This document shows positions 6,315 to 13,629 of a DNA stretch of 24,495 bases, piece after piece. This stretch comes from JBBQKQ01 sp043719155 (GTDB lineage Bacteria; Patescibacteriota; Minisyncoccia; Phycocordibacterales; UBA5272): contig JAYSUJ010000035.1 of assembly GCA_043719155.1 (NCBI GenBank), positions 1 through 24,495 of the forward strand. The letters are read 5' to 3'. The position numbers and the translations under genes were made by a program. The notes below the pieces were generated by a model. That model was not told the DNA's origin. It saw only the letters and a program-made list of their open reading frames with translations, and made no database searches. Positions within the stretch are counted from its first letter, which is position 1, and each line of letters starts with the position of its first letter.

Positions 6315-8783
6315 ATGCTAAATAATATATTGAAAGTTTCCTTGCCTGCTACATTAGTAATTATCCTTGTCCAAACCTTTACCCCAAATGGGATATTTTC
6401 CTCACTCAATAGTTTGGGAATAATATTAACGTGTATTTTTTCTTTCTCTTTAGGTTGGGTTATTTTAAGAAAAGTGTATTATGAAAATCTAGGGAAAAAT
6501 AGTGACTACTCTTTGGCCAGAAATATTGCTTTGGCTGCTATTGTGGCCATCCCAATTGTGGCCATAGTTTTTACACCATCTTACTTGTATCCATACATAG
6601 TCGGGAAAGCATTTGTCTTTAGATTTATGGCTATTGTATCTTTTGTGGCCTCACTATATCTTACCTTGACCGACGAGAGGTTTAAGATAAGACTCACTCC
6701 CTTTTTTGTTGGACTTACGGTTTTTGTATTCTCTATGTTTCTGTCAACCGTTTTTTCTATTGACCCTTCTAGGAGTTTCTGGAGCAATTACGAAAGAATG
6801 GAAGGTTACATAAACCTACTTTCAGTCTTTGCCTTAGTTTTTTCAGCGTTAATATGTAGAATAAACGAGTTGGAGTGGGTGAGAATTTTTAAAACTCATA
6901 TGTGGGTTTCAGGCATTGTGTCTTTCTTGGGAATTTTACAATTAACTATCGGTGTTTTAAAGATTAAAAGTGTTGCAGCATTACCAGTTTTAAACTTATG
7001 TATTTCTCAAGGGGCAGGCTGTAGAGTTGACTCGACCCTTGGTAACTCTATTTATCTTGGTATTTATGCGGCCCTAACATTTTGGATCATTATTTATGCT
7101 ATTTTTGTCAAAAAAATTAAGGGCAACATCCTTCCTGTTTTAGCTGTAGTTAACTTGCTGGCAGCTTACTTCTCTGGAACTCGTGGTGTCTGGGTGGGAA
7201 TGGTGGTTGGATTGGGGGTACTAATGATAGCTAAGTATTGGTTTGACGGAAACAAAAAAGCCGTGGCTACTACTATTCTCTCAGGGGTTCTTTTGGTAAC
7301 TTTTTTTAGTGGATTTGTGATATATGCCAAGGCAAACAACATAGCTCAAGACATCCCAATTGTGGCAAGATTTTCGTCTGTAAATACGCTATTTGCCAGG
7401 TGGAATATTTGGAAAACAGCCATAATTTCTTGGGAGCAAAAACCTGTGTTAGGTTGGGGGCAAGAAAATTTTATCCATGCTTTTAACTTAAATTACAACC
7501 CTGCAATGTATGGACAAGAAACCTATTTTGACCATCCACACAATACTTATTTAGGTTGGCTGGTTTTTGGCGGCCTACTGGGTTTCATCTCATTTTTGCT
7601 TATGCTGGCGATGTCAGTGTACGGTGTATTTAAAAGTAATCTCGAGGATGAAGAGAAAAATGATTTAGTTATACCTATAATTCTTGCCTTCTTTGCAACT
7701 TATTTTGTACACATTTTCTTTGTTTTCGATAACCTGACAAGTATCCTGCTGTTTGCTATGGCTGCAGTATATTTCGGCTCCAAATATAGCTTTGGAAACC
7801 TTAATCTACCTACACTAAAAGCTGGTTGGCATAATGTTGTTGCCTTTTTGTTAATATTAATTGGTGTCTACTCGGTTTATGTGGCAATTTATAAACCTCA
7901 ACTAGCAAACATGACTGTGATAAACGCCATGACCTTTCAACAAGTTTCAGGTACTCAAGATCCCACACTTGTTTTGTCTGGTACAAAGAATTTATACGAT
8001 AGAGCAATTAATATGAACACCTATGGCAATTATGAGATTCGAGAGTTTTATCTCCAAAAAAGCTTAGAGTATATTGGCTTGTTACCACAGGCGAGTGATG
8101 AAAAAGTTAAAAGTGGAATAATTGATTTTGCAAATGGAGCTTTAAATCAATTTAATGAACAAATAACAAAAAATCCTTTTGACCATAGGGCAAAGTTTAT
8201 GTTGGGTCTTTACTATCTTAACGTACGAAGTTATGACCAGGCAATTGCAACTTTATTAGAAGCGTTAAAGCTTGCACCCAACAAGCAAATAGCCTTGATA
8301 TATTTGGCAAAAGCCTATTTGTTAAAGGGTGACATAGCTAATGCAACACAATACTATGAACGTGCCATCGCTGTAACTCCAAAAAACATAGGTGGATACA
8401 ACCAAATACGAATAGAGTATATACAGATCTTAATGTTAGCTAGTCAAGACCAAAAAGCGGTGTCGGTTATAAAAGAACTAATACCAACTGCAAACAAAGA
8501 TGAATTAAATAGTCTCGTAGCACAGATGATGCAGGTATACAATAATAGAAAGGATTTAAAAGGGGTGGTAAAGCTTTTGAATGATGCAGTAAACTTAGAC
8601 CCAGCAAATCAGAATTTTGTTTTGTGGCTTGCTCAGGCGTACGTAGCAACAGAAGACTACAATCAGGCTATGTTTACGATTAACAAGCTTACAACCTCAA
8701 ACCCTGAAGTTGTATCTCAATTCTCTTTGCAGCTTCAGGATTATGTTAAGGCTAAAAATGAGGCAAAACAGATAAAGAAGTAG
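6315..8783 (+). CDS. O-antigen ligase/polymerase-like membrane protein fused to TPR repeats
   Basis: 822 residues. The first 500 or so are a polytopic membrane domain with about 11-12 helices. The Wzy_C/WaaL region is recognisable: a GTRGVWVG segment, then RWNIWKTAIISW followed by PVLGWGQENF, a large loop with DHPHNTYLGWLVFGGLLGF, where the histidines and the upstream arginine are typical of the family. The protein would join polysaccharide to a lipid or protein acceptor, or polymerise repeat units, on the outer face of the membrane. From about residue 600 the C-terminus is a set of TPR-like helical repeats (YLNVRSYDQAIATLLEAL, then YLLKGDIANATQYYERAI). The TPR fusion is frequent in Patescibacteria and suggests a scaffold or glycoprotein-targeting role (inference). 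No Shine-Dalgarno site. Confidence 0.83.
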   Translation: MLNNILKVSLPATLVIILVQTFTPNGIFSSLNSLGIILTCIFSFSLGWVILRKVYYENLGKNSDYSLARNIALAAIVAIPIVAIVFTPSYLYPYIVGKAFVFRFMAIVSFVASLYLTLTDERFKIRLTPFFVGLTVFVFSMFLSTVFSIDPSRSFWSNYERMEGYINLLSVFALVFSALICRINELEWVRIFKTHMWVSGIVSFLGILQLTIGVLKIKSVAALPVLNLCISQGAGCRVDSTLGNSIYLGIYAALTFWIIIYAIFVKKIKGNILPVLAVVNLLAAYFSGTRGVWVGMVVGLGVLMIAKYWFDGNKKAVATTILSGVLLVTFFSGFVIYAKANNIAQDIPIVARFSSVNTLFARWNIWKTAIISWEQKPVLGWGQENFIHAFNLNYNPAMYGQETYFDHPHNTYLGWLVFGGLLGFISFLLMLAMSVYGVFKSNLEDEEKNDLVIPIILAFFATYFVHIFFVFDNLTSILLFAMAAVYFGSKYSFGNLNLPTLKAGWHNVVAFLLILIGVYSVYVAIYKPQLANMTVINAMTFQQVSGTQDPTLVLSGTKNLYDRAINMNTYGNYEIREFYLQKSLEYIGLLPQASDEKVKSGIIDFANGALNQFNEQITKNPFDHRAKFMLGLYYLNVRSYDQAIATLLEALKLAPNKQIALIYLAKAYLLKGDIANATQYYERAIAVTPKNIGGYNQIRIEYIQILMLASQDQKAVSVIKELIPTANKDELNSLVAQMMQVYNNRKDLKGVVKLLNDAVNLDPANQNFVLWLAQAYVATEDYNQAMFTINKLTTSNPEVVSQFSLQLQDYVKAKNEAKQIKK

Positions 8784-8811
8784 TTGCTTTTAGGGTAAAT
8801 TATGTTATAAT
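8784..8811 (+). promoter_or_regulatory. rpmG promoter
   Basis: TTGCTT (8784-8789), 16-nt spacer, TATAAT (8806-8811). It starts at the base after the stop codon of the ligase-like gene and predicts a leader of about 12 nt. Confidence 0.65.
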
Positions 8812-8830
8812 TCATCTATAAATAAATTGT

Positions 8831-8989
8831 ATGTCTCAGAAACACCTTATAGGCTTTGCTTGTACTAAATGTAAAAAACAAAACTACGTTTCAAGTAGAA
8901 ACAAAAAACAAGTGACAGAAAAACTTAAACTTGTAAAATTTTGTAAAACTTGTCGAGCTAGAAACGAACATAAAGAGCACAAAGTTTAA
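8831..8989 (+). CDS. rpmG: 50S ribosomal protein L33
   Basis: 52 residues, the usual size for L33. It reads from ATG at 8831 to TAA at 8987-8989. The zinc-binding form is seen: CTKC at residues 11-14 and CKTC at 38-41, with the conserved NYVSSRNKK and RARNEHKEHK segments. It is a small protein of the large ribosomal subunit near the exit site. It has its own promoter, no Shine-Dalgarno site, and a terminator just downstream, so it is a single-gene unit ahead of the tRNA-Trp unit. Confidence 0.92.
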   Translation: MSQKHLIGFACTKCKKQNYVSSRNKKQVTEKLKLVKFCKTCRARNEHKEHKV

Positions 8990-8998
8990 CAAAACAAA

Positions 8999-9026
8999 AA
9001 AACATCAAATAAAATTGATGTTTTTT
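8999..9026. terminator. Terminator after rpmG
   Basis: AAAACATCAA (8999-9008) pairs with TTGATGTTTT (9015-9024), loop ATAAAA, with Ts continuing to 9026. Confidence 0.78.
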
Positions 9027-9030
9027 GTTT

Positions 9031-9058
9031 TTGAATTAGAGCTTTTCTATGTTAGAAT
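9031..9058 (+). promoter_or_regulatory. tRNA-Trp promoter
   Basis: TTGAAT (9031-9036), 16-nt spacer, TAGAAT (9053-9058). Predicted start about 9065, only a couple of bases before the mature 5' end of the tRNA. Confidence 0.65.
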
Positions 9059-9066
9059 ATAAATAC

Positions 9067-9140
9067 GGGCGACTAGTATAGTGGTAGTACAAGGCACTCC
9101 AAACGCCTTAGTGTAGGTCCGATTCCTACGTCGCCCGCCA
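9067..9140 (+). tRNA. tRNA-Trp (anticodon CCA)
   Basis: Acceptor arm GGGCGAC/GTCGCCC, D-arm GTAT-AGTGGTA-GTAC, anticodon loop CTCCAAA, variable TAGT, T-arm GTAGG-TCCGATT-CCTAC, discriminator G and CCA at 9138-9140. Anticodon CCA reads UGG. Two oddities: an A-C mismatch next to the anticodon loop, and a T-loop starting TCC rather than TTC. The last A of CCA is the first base of the next gene's ATG. Confidence 0.93.
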
Positions 9141-9652
9141 TGCAAAAAACAATTAAATTTTTAAACCCAGAAAATGCCATAGAAAGTGAAGTGGCGGTTT
9201 GGAAGATACGAGAGGCCAGTAGAGGCATTGTAATAGACTCTAGTGGAAAAATAGGGCTTTTGCTCGTTGCGAAAAGTAATTATTACAAATTACCAGGTGG
9301 AGGGATTGACGATGGCGAGACCAAAGAAGAGGGTTTCAAGCGTGAGTGTTTGGAGGAGATTGGTTGTAATGTTGAGATTTTAAAAGAGCTAGGAAAAGTG
9401 GAAGAGTGGCGGAAAATTTTTGGTCTAAAACAAATTTCCCATTGTTATGTAGCAAAAGTGGTAGGTGAAAAAAAAGCTCCAAATTTTACAGAACATGAAA
9501 TGCAAAATAATTTTGAAGTCGCTTGGGTAAGTCAAGATGAACTTTTGGGTAAAATCCAAAACTCAAAACCAAGTAATTTTGAAGGGGAAAATTACATACA
9601 ACCAAGAGATGTAGCGATAGTGGAAGAGTTTTTAAAACAAATAACAAAATAA
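9140..9652 (+). CDS. NUDIX hydrolase, start codon overlapping tRNA-Trp CCA
   Basis: 170 residues. A perfect NUDIX box is present at about residues 54-76: G, five residues (GIDDG), E, seven residues (TKEEGFK), then RECLEEIGC. The family cleaves nucleoside diphosphates linked to another moiety, using Mg2+ bound by the REXXEE glutamates; substrate cannot be told. The upstream LPGGG and downstream strand pattern are normal. The ATG at 9140 uses the final A of the tRNA-Trp CCA as its first base. There is no Shine-Dalgarno site and no promoter box in the tRNA at the right distance, so it must be read from the tRNA transcript. pyrH follows after 4 nt in the same unit. An alternative downstream start at M-less frame positions is unlikely because the conserved region begins early. 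Confidence 0.88.
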   Translation: MQKTIKFLNPENAIESEVAVWKIREASRGIVIDSSGKIGLLLVAKSNYYKLPGGGIDDGETKEEGFKRECLEEIGCNVEILKELGKVEEWRKIFGLKQISHCYVAKVVGEKKAPNFTEHEMQNNFEVAWVSQDELLGKIQNSKPSNFEGENYIQPRDVAIVEEFLKQITK

Positions 9653-9656
9653 ATTT

Positions 9657-10364
9657 ATGAAAAGAATTTTAATAAAACTTTCCGGAGAACAATTTGGTGG
9701 GGAAGGTGGTAAGGGAATAGATACAGACGTGATACAGCTGCTAGCTAAAGATATTAAAAAAACCAAAGATAAGCATGAAGTGGAAATTGCTATTGTGGTG
9801 GGTGGAGGCAACTTTGTGCGTGGTGCAGAGCTGCATAAAAACGAAAATCTTATCTTAGAAAGTACAGCCCACTACATGGGGATGCTGGCAACCATGATGA
9901 ACTCTATGGCTCTGAATGATATTTTGGAAAGTCAGGGTCAAACCTGTCGTATGCTTTTAAAACTAGAAGCCAATAAAATTTCAGAAGGGTTTACTAGGCT
10001 TCGGGCTATTGAGCATATGAAAAAAGGGCGTGTAGTGATAGTTGCAGGTGGAACTGGTAACCCGTTTGTAACTACCGACACTGCCTCTGTTTCGGCAGCA
10101 CTAGAGCTTGGCTGTGACATTGTGGTTAAAATAACTAAAGTTGACGGGGTATACAACAAAGATCCAAATAAATTTACGGATGCTGTAAAATGTTCAAAAC
10201 TTTCTTTCGATGAAGTGTTTGCTAATGCCGATATAAAAGTAATGGATAAAGCAGCTATATCTTTAGCTGAAGAAAACAAATTACCCATTTATGTTACAAA
10301 GTTGGAGGTGGGCATGCTGGACCACATCTTAGAAAATAATTTTGAAGGGACGATTATTTCGTAA
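9657..10364 (+). CDS. pyrH: UMP kinase
   Basis: 235 residues, usual for bacterial UMP kinase, which phosphorylates UMP to UDP in pyrimidine nucleotide synthesis. Amino-acid-kinase-fold motifs are clear: KRILIKLSGE at the start, VVGGGNFVRG near 47-56, the HYMGMLATMMNSMAL helix, GGTGNPFVTTDTA near 130-142, and KVDGVYNKDPNK. It follows the NUDIX gene by 4 nt with no Shine-Dalgarno site, so both are probably carried on the tRNA-Trp transcript. In many bacteria pyrH sits by tsf and frr; here it does not. Its last 11 bp overlap the end of miaA on the other strand, and no terminator is visible between the convergent genes. Confidence 0.95.
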   Translation: MKRILIKLSGEQFGGEGGKGIDTDVIQLLAKDIKKTKDKHEVEIAIVVGGGNFVRGAELHKNENLILESTAHYMGMLATMMNSMALNDILESQGQTCRMLLKLEANKISEGFTRLRAIEHMKKGRVVIVAGGTGNPFVTTDTASVSAALELGCDIVVKITKVDGVYNKDPNKFTDAVKCSKLSFDEVFANADIKVMDKAAISLAEENKLPIYVTKLEVGMLDHILENNFEGTIIS

Positions 10365-11235
10365 AAGTAAAGTCTGAGTATCTCTTTAACCAAGTGTCTT
10401 GTCTTTTTGCATACTGACAAGTTTCTACGTAAAGACCTCTTATCATCTCTTCTTTGGTAACTTCATTTTGCAAAAATTTAGCTATCCATTTAAATTCTAA
10501 CCCCAAACTTTTCAAGTATTCAAAACTCAAACAGTATTTTTCTTTAGCTACAACTACTTCTTCTATCATGCCTTGCTCTAGGCGAGTTAATATTCTTGTG
10601 TAAATTTTCTCGCGAAGTTTTTCTCTGGTTATCTCAGGTTGTAAAAAGCGTATTTCATATTTGTCTGGACTAAAGCGAAAAGTTTTTTTAAGCTCAGGGA
10701 TTTTCCCAAGATAAGTTGCTATCTCTATTGCACGGATTATTCTGTGCTTATTATTTTTATATTCTAAATTGTTATGTTTATCAAAATACTCTCTGTCTTT
10801 TATTTTTAAAATTTCAAAAAGCTCGTCCACGCTTTTACCGCTTAGTTCTAATCTCAGGTCTTCATTGTTGGGTATAGTGGGTAAATTGTAGTTATAAAGT
10901 AAGGCGTCAATATAAAAACCAGTGCCACCACAGATAATTGGCGTATTGCCTCTTTCGTAAATTTTTTCTATAGTTTGCAGGGCCAAATTGGCAAAATCTA
11001 TCACTGAAAAATATTGTTCAGGTTCTATTATGCTTAGTAGATGATGAGGAACATTTTTCATCTCTGCATCTGTAACTTTCCCAGAAGCTAAGTCAAAATC
11101 TTTAAAGATTTGTCTAGAGTCGGCGGAGATTATTTCACAATTTCCTAGCTTTTTTGCCAATTCTATAGACATGGCAGTTTTTCCAGAAGAGGTTGGGCCG
11201 ACAATAAAATAAATTTGTTTTTTAAATTTATTCAT
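10354..11235 (-). CDS. miaA: tRNA dimethylallyltransferase
   Basis: 293 residues from the ATG at 11235. The enzyme transfers an isopentenyl group to A37 of tRNAs reading UNN codons. The P-loop GPTSSGKT lies at residues 13-20, followed by EIISADSRQIFKDFDLASGK, PHHLLSI and the GGTGFYIDALLYN motif, all typical. An upstream in-frame ATG at 11280 exists, but the family starts right before the P-loop strand and the 11235 start overlaps the previous gene's stop (ATGAATAA), so 11235 is preferred. It is last in a three-gene minus-strand operon behind a small membrane protein and an M28 peptidase. Both tRNA-Trp and tRNA-Leu(CAA) in this window have A36-A37, so they are potential substrates. Confidence 0.94.
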   Translation of the reverse strand: MNKFKKQIYFIVGPTSSGKTAMSIELAKKLGNCEIISADSRQIFKDFDLASGKVTDAEMKNVPHHLLSIIEPEQYFSVIDFANLALQTIEKIYERGNTPIICGGTGFYIDALLYNYNLPTIPNNEDLRLELSGKSVDELFEILKIKDREYFDKHNNLEYKNNKHRIIRAIEIATYLGKIPELKKTFRFSPDKYEIRFLQPEITREKLREKIYTRILTRLEQGMIEEVVVAKEKYCLSFEYLKSLGLEFKWIAKFLQNEVTKEEMIRGLYVETCQYAKRQDTWLKRYSDFTFTK

Positions 11236-11452
11236 TTTCCACTTCTGAATCAAAGATAAATAATAGAAAAATCCCGACAATCAAGGTGATTATGTTGCTT
11301 AAAAAGAAATTATCTGGAAAGAAGTATTTGTCAGCAAAGTTCCAAATGCCTCGCCAAATTAAAATAGAGGCTAAAATAATGGTCAAGTTTCGGAAAAACA
11401 AAGCGTCAAGTTTGAAAGAAAGACCGTGTAGAAATTTTCTAGTTTTTTTCAT
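11228..11452 (-). CDS. Small two-helix membrane protein
   Basis: 74 residues, unrecognised. A basic N-terminus (MKKTRKFLHGLSFKLD) precedes two hydrophobic helices, about residues 23-40 and 52-67, and a short acidic tail (DSEVENE). The charge pattern suggests both ends lie in the cytoplasm. Its stop overlaps the miaA start by 8 nt and it begins 4 nt after the peptidase stop, so it is translated within that operon. The tight spacing is the main evidence that it is a real gene; nothing suggests a function. Confidence 0.68.
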   Translation of the reverse strand: MKKTRKFLHGLSFKLDALFFRNLTIILASILIWRGIWNFADKYFFPDNFFLSNIITLIVGIFLLFIFDSEVENE

Positions 11453-11456
11453 TCCT

Positions 11457-12407
11457 CTATTTTAACATTTTTTCAAAAAAACCTTTACTTTCTGCATAGA
11501 ATTTATCCTTGATAACTTTTGGAGTATCGTCGTTAGTATGGTAAAAATCCATTAATTTTTTAAAATCTCCTGCCAACATGGAAATTTTGTGGGCATATTT
11601 TTGAATATTTTTAATTGGAAACCCGAGCACGGTTATGCTGGTATCAGTGTGCAGTACGGGTGAGGTGTAACCGATGCAGTCAACTACAATTATCTTCTGT
11701 GCTTTGTCTATAATTTCTACATACTCGTCTTCAAAAACTCTGTAGCCATGACCCCAGTAAATTGTTTCATCATATGAAATTTCTTCATTGGCACAAATTG
11801 CAAATAAGTTTTCTGAAAGCAATTCTGGACTTTCAAAAATTTTCTCAAGAGATAAGGCAACACCTGATGCATTGTCTACTGCTCCACAACCAATAGAGTC
11901 AAAGTGAGAGAAAATAATATTTTTAGGATTTAAAGTATTTCCAACCAGAATATTTTTAGCTTTGTGATCTACTTTTTTTACCACTAGCTCGCCAACAATT
12001 TTTTTAGCCCGGCCTACTTTTAAAATATCTGAAAAAGCGATAGAAAGGGCGGGGGCAAAATAATGGTTACTCCTTGATATGGCTTTTGAAGCTGGATTAA
12101 AATTTATATTCTGGGTGTAAATATTTTTTTGGGAACTTATAAGACTACTTATCAAAGCAAAATTACTTTCTATTTTTCCAGATACAAAACCAGAAGGTAA
12201 GCACTTTATTTTTTTTCCATCGGCAACCAGAGAATATTTTTCATATTTAGGAATTTGGGTTGTATAGTCTTGAATTTTATATTTTACGTTTCTCGTGTCG
12301 AGTTCTTTTAAAATCAAATTGCAAGCTTTAGTTTCTTGTTCAAGTTGTCTTTCTCCGAGTGCAATGAGTTGGGTGATGAATTTTTTAGGGTTGAATGTTT
12401 TTGTCAT
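11457..12407 (-). CDS. M28-family zinc aminopeptidase-like protein
   Basis: 316 residues. The C-terminal two-thirds carry the metal ligands of co-catalytic zinc peptidases of family M28 in the right order: H168 in SHFDSIG, D178 in VDNASG, the catalytic and ligand pair E208-E209 in ANEEIS, D243 in VVDCIGY and H290 in MDFYHTNDDTP. About 150 N-terminal residues lack clear motifs. There is no signal peptide, so the enzyme is probably cytoplasmic and may trim peptides taken up from outside, which would suit a host-dependent cell (inference). It is first in an operon with the small membrane protein and miaA; gene 13224-12469 upstream ends at a terminator before it. Confidence 0.75.
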   Translation of the reverse strand: MTKTFNPKKFITQLIALGERQLEQETKACNLILKELDTRNVKYKIQDYTTQIPKYEKYSLVADGKKIKCLPSGFVSGKIESNFALISSLISSQKNIYTQNINFNPASKAISRSNHYFAPALSIAFSDILKVGRAKKIVGELVVKKVDHKAKNILVGNTLNPKNIIFSHFDSIGCGAVDNASGVALSLEKIFESPELLSENLFAICANEEISYDETIYWGHGYRVFEDEYVEIIDKAQKIIVVDCIGYTSPVLHTDTSITVLGFPIKNIQKYAHKISMLAGDFKKLMDFYHTNDDTPKVIKDKFYAESKGFFEKMLK

Positions 12408-12428
12408 AATATGTTTTTTAATTTGTAT

Positions 12429-12461
12429 GAAAATGGTGGGGGACGAAAGTGTCCCTCCACC
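12429..12461 (-). terminator. Terminator of the 251-residue orphan gene
   Basis: On the plus strand GGTGGGGGAC (12435-12444) pairs with GTCCC-T-CCACC (12451-12461), one base bulged. In the minus direction it is followed by ATTTTC (12434-12429). Confidence 0.75.
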
Positions 12462-12468
12462 ACACCGT

Positions 12469-13224
12469 TTAAAGTGTTGGTAATACTTCTTTGCGCCAGT
12501 TACTTAGCAACTCACCTTCTGGGTGAAATGCATAGTGTGGCTTCCAAGGAAGCTTGACCACAACTGGACTTGCGCAGAAGCGCTTCTTGATTTTTTCGAG
12601 CGCTGGGAGGAAGACACCTTCGGTGAAGGGTGTCAGGGCCTCGCCAGACTCGCCCCCGTGGTAGTCCTCAAAGAGGACTGCATTGTGGGCAATGAATTGC
12701 GAGAGATAGCCCTCGTAATATCCTTGAGCGTTGCCGCCAAGTTTACTGGACCATTCTGACATATCTGCCAAGTAAATATCTGGCTTAACGGTCAGTAATC
12801 TTTGTTTGTGCCAGTCTACTAGACTAGTAGCATCTTTCGTGACTAAGTCGCCCATTTTGCGGCGATGTGAGGACTGGACGTCGGTTACCATCGTGACTTT
12901 GCGGGTAACATAGTTACCGTTTTTGTTAAACTTTGCTGTCAGATGCGGCTTTGCAAAAGACAGTTTGATGCGAGACTCGCTGATGAACTTGTCATCGTCG
13001 TAGGTGAGCCAAGCCATACCTAGGTCAGCTTGCTCTGCCATATGAATAGCGAGCGCAGACTCGCCACGAAACATAGCAGGTTTTGCAACTACTGCTGTTG
13101 GCTTTGCAAAGTCCAAGTTGGCTGTCAAGCCGAGAGACTTCCAATATTTTTCAATCTCTGGTTTGAGCTCGCCTTGGCCTTTGAGTTTCCTCTTGACTTG
13201 GGCGAGTTCAGTATAAGGTGTCAT
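12469..13224 (-). CDS. Orphan soluble protein, 251 residues
   Basis: I do not recognise this protein. It has no signal peptide or membrane helix. The N-terminal 45 residues are Lys/Glu-rich and helical in character (TELAQVKRKLKGQGELKPEI). The middle has many beta-like stretches (LGMAWLTYDDDKFI, RKVTMVTDVQSSHRR), and the C-terminus is rich in aromatic and Pro residues (KLPWKPHYAFHPEGELL). Codon use is visibly more GC-rich than in the neighbouring peptidase operon. It has a full private expression unit: a 14-bp leader hairpin, an AGGAG site 7 nt before the ATG, and a terminator directly after the stop. That layout and the long open frame make it a real gene. It could have been transferred or be under selection for strong expression. 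Confidence 0.75.
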   Translation of the reverse strand: MTPYTELAQVKRKLKGQGELKPEIEKYWKSLGLTANLDFAKPTAVVAKPAMFRGESALAIHMAEQADLGMAWLTYDDDKFISESRIKLSFAKPHLTAKFNKNGNYVTRKVTMVTDVQSSHRRKMGDLVTKDATSLVDWHKQRLLTVKPDIYLADMSEWSSKLGGNAQGYYEGYLSQFIAHNAVLFEDYHGGESGEALTPFTEGVFLPALEKIKKRFCASPVVVKLPWKPHYAFHPEGELLSNWRKEVLPTL

Positions 13225-13231
13225 TAGTTAG

Positions 13232-13277
13232 CTCCTGTAAAAGCGAATGGAGTTCCGAAGGATTTCGGAACTCCATT
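13232..13277 (-). promoter_or_regulatory. 14-bp leader hairpin and Shine-Dalgarno site
   Basis: AATGGAGTTCCGAA (13246-13259) and TTCGGAACTCCATT (13264-13277) are perfect complements around a 4-nt loop. AGGAG (13236-13232 on the minus strand) follows 9 nt later, then the ATG at 13224. It may stabilise the 5' end of the mRNA or act as a binding site. The promoter is less clear; a TAAAAT box further upstream is possible. Confidence 0.6.
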
Positions 13278-13362
13278 TTGACGTTAAACTTTTTGTATTT
13301 TACATTTTGTTTAGCCAGCAACTGTAGATCCGAAATTATTTTTTTTATTCCACAACATAAAC

Positions 13363-13500
13363 ATGGGTATCAAAATAAAAAAAAAGTTATGCGACAGATG
13401 TAAATATTTTATAAAAAAGTTAGAATTAGAATTTGTAGTCATCTATATTTATACTAGCAAAAAAATAAATGGGTTGTCAAGCAATTTTATTTTAACTTAA
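13363..13500 (+). CDS. Possible 45-residue ORF with CxxC, faintly like L36
   Basis: ATG at 13363 to TAA at 13498-13500. The start, MGIKIKKKLCDRCKYFIKK, followed by VVIYIYTSKKING, loosely resembles ribosomal protein L36 (KK-C-x2-C-K then VI-C-NPKHKQRQG), but the third Cys and the His are missing. It lies in a very AT-rich gap (13278-13506) where chance frames are short of stops, and no Shine-Dalgarno site or clear promoter is seen. It may be a decayed paralog or chance. Apart from this and the hairpin at 13246-13277, nothing is evident in the gap. Confidence 0.2.
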   Translation: MGIKIKKKLCDRCKYFIKKLELEFVVIYIYTSKKINGLSSNFILT

Positions 13501-13506
13501 ATTTAA

Positions 13507-13536
13507 TTGTACAATTTCGACAATAATTGCTATAAT
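13507..13536 (+). promoter_or_regulatory. tRNA-Leu promoter
   Basis: TTGTAC (13507-13512), 18-nt spacer, TATAAT (13531-13536). Predicted start about 13543, just before the tRNA 5' end at 13546. Confidence 0.65.
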
Positions 13537-13545
13537 ACACCGAAA

Positions 13546-13629
13546 GCCGGAGTGGCGGAATGGTAGACGCACTCGACTCAAAATCGAACGCAGTAATGTG
13601 TGTGGGTTCAAGTCCCACCTCCGGCACCA
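13546..13629 (+). tRNA. tRNA-Leu (anticodon CAA)
   Basis: Acceptor GCCGGAG/CTCCGGC, D-arm GCG...CGC, anticodon loop CTCAAAA with CAA (reads UUG), a long class II variable arm (CGCA paired with TGTG), T-arm GTGGG-TTCAAGT-CCCAC, discriminator A and CCA at 13627-13629. As with tRNA-Trp, one pair of the anticodon stem is a mismatch (C-A, at its outer end). The last A is the first base of the next gene's ATG. Confidence 0.94.

Noticed and set aside
11236..11280. Upstream ATG for miaA
   Set aside because: It lies within the preceding gene and adds residues the family lacks; 11235 gives the normal start.
13560..13628. Upstream extension of the membrane-protein frame through tRNA-Leu
   Set aside because: The extension is tRNA sequence; the start at 13629 fits the protein.
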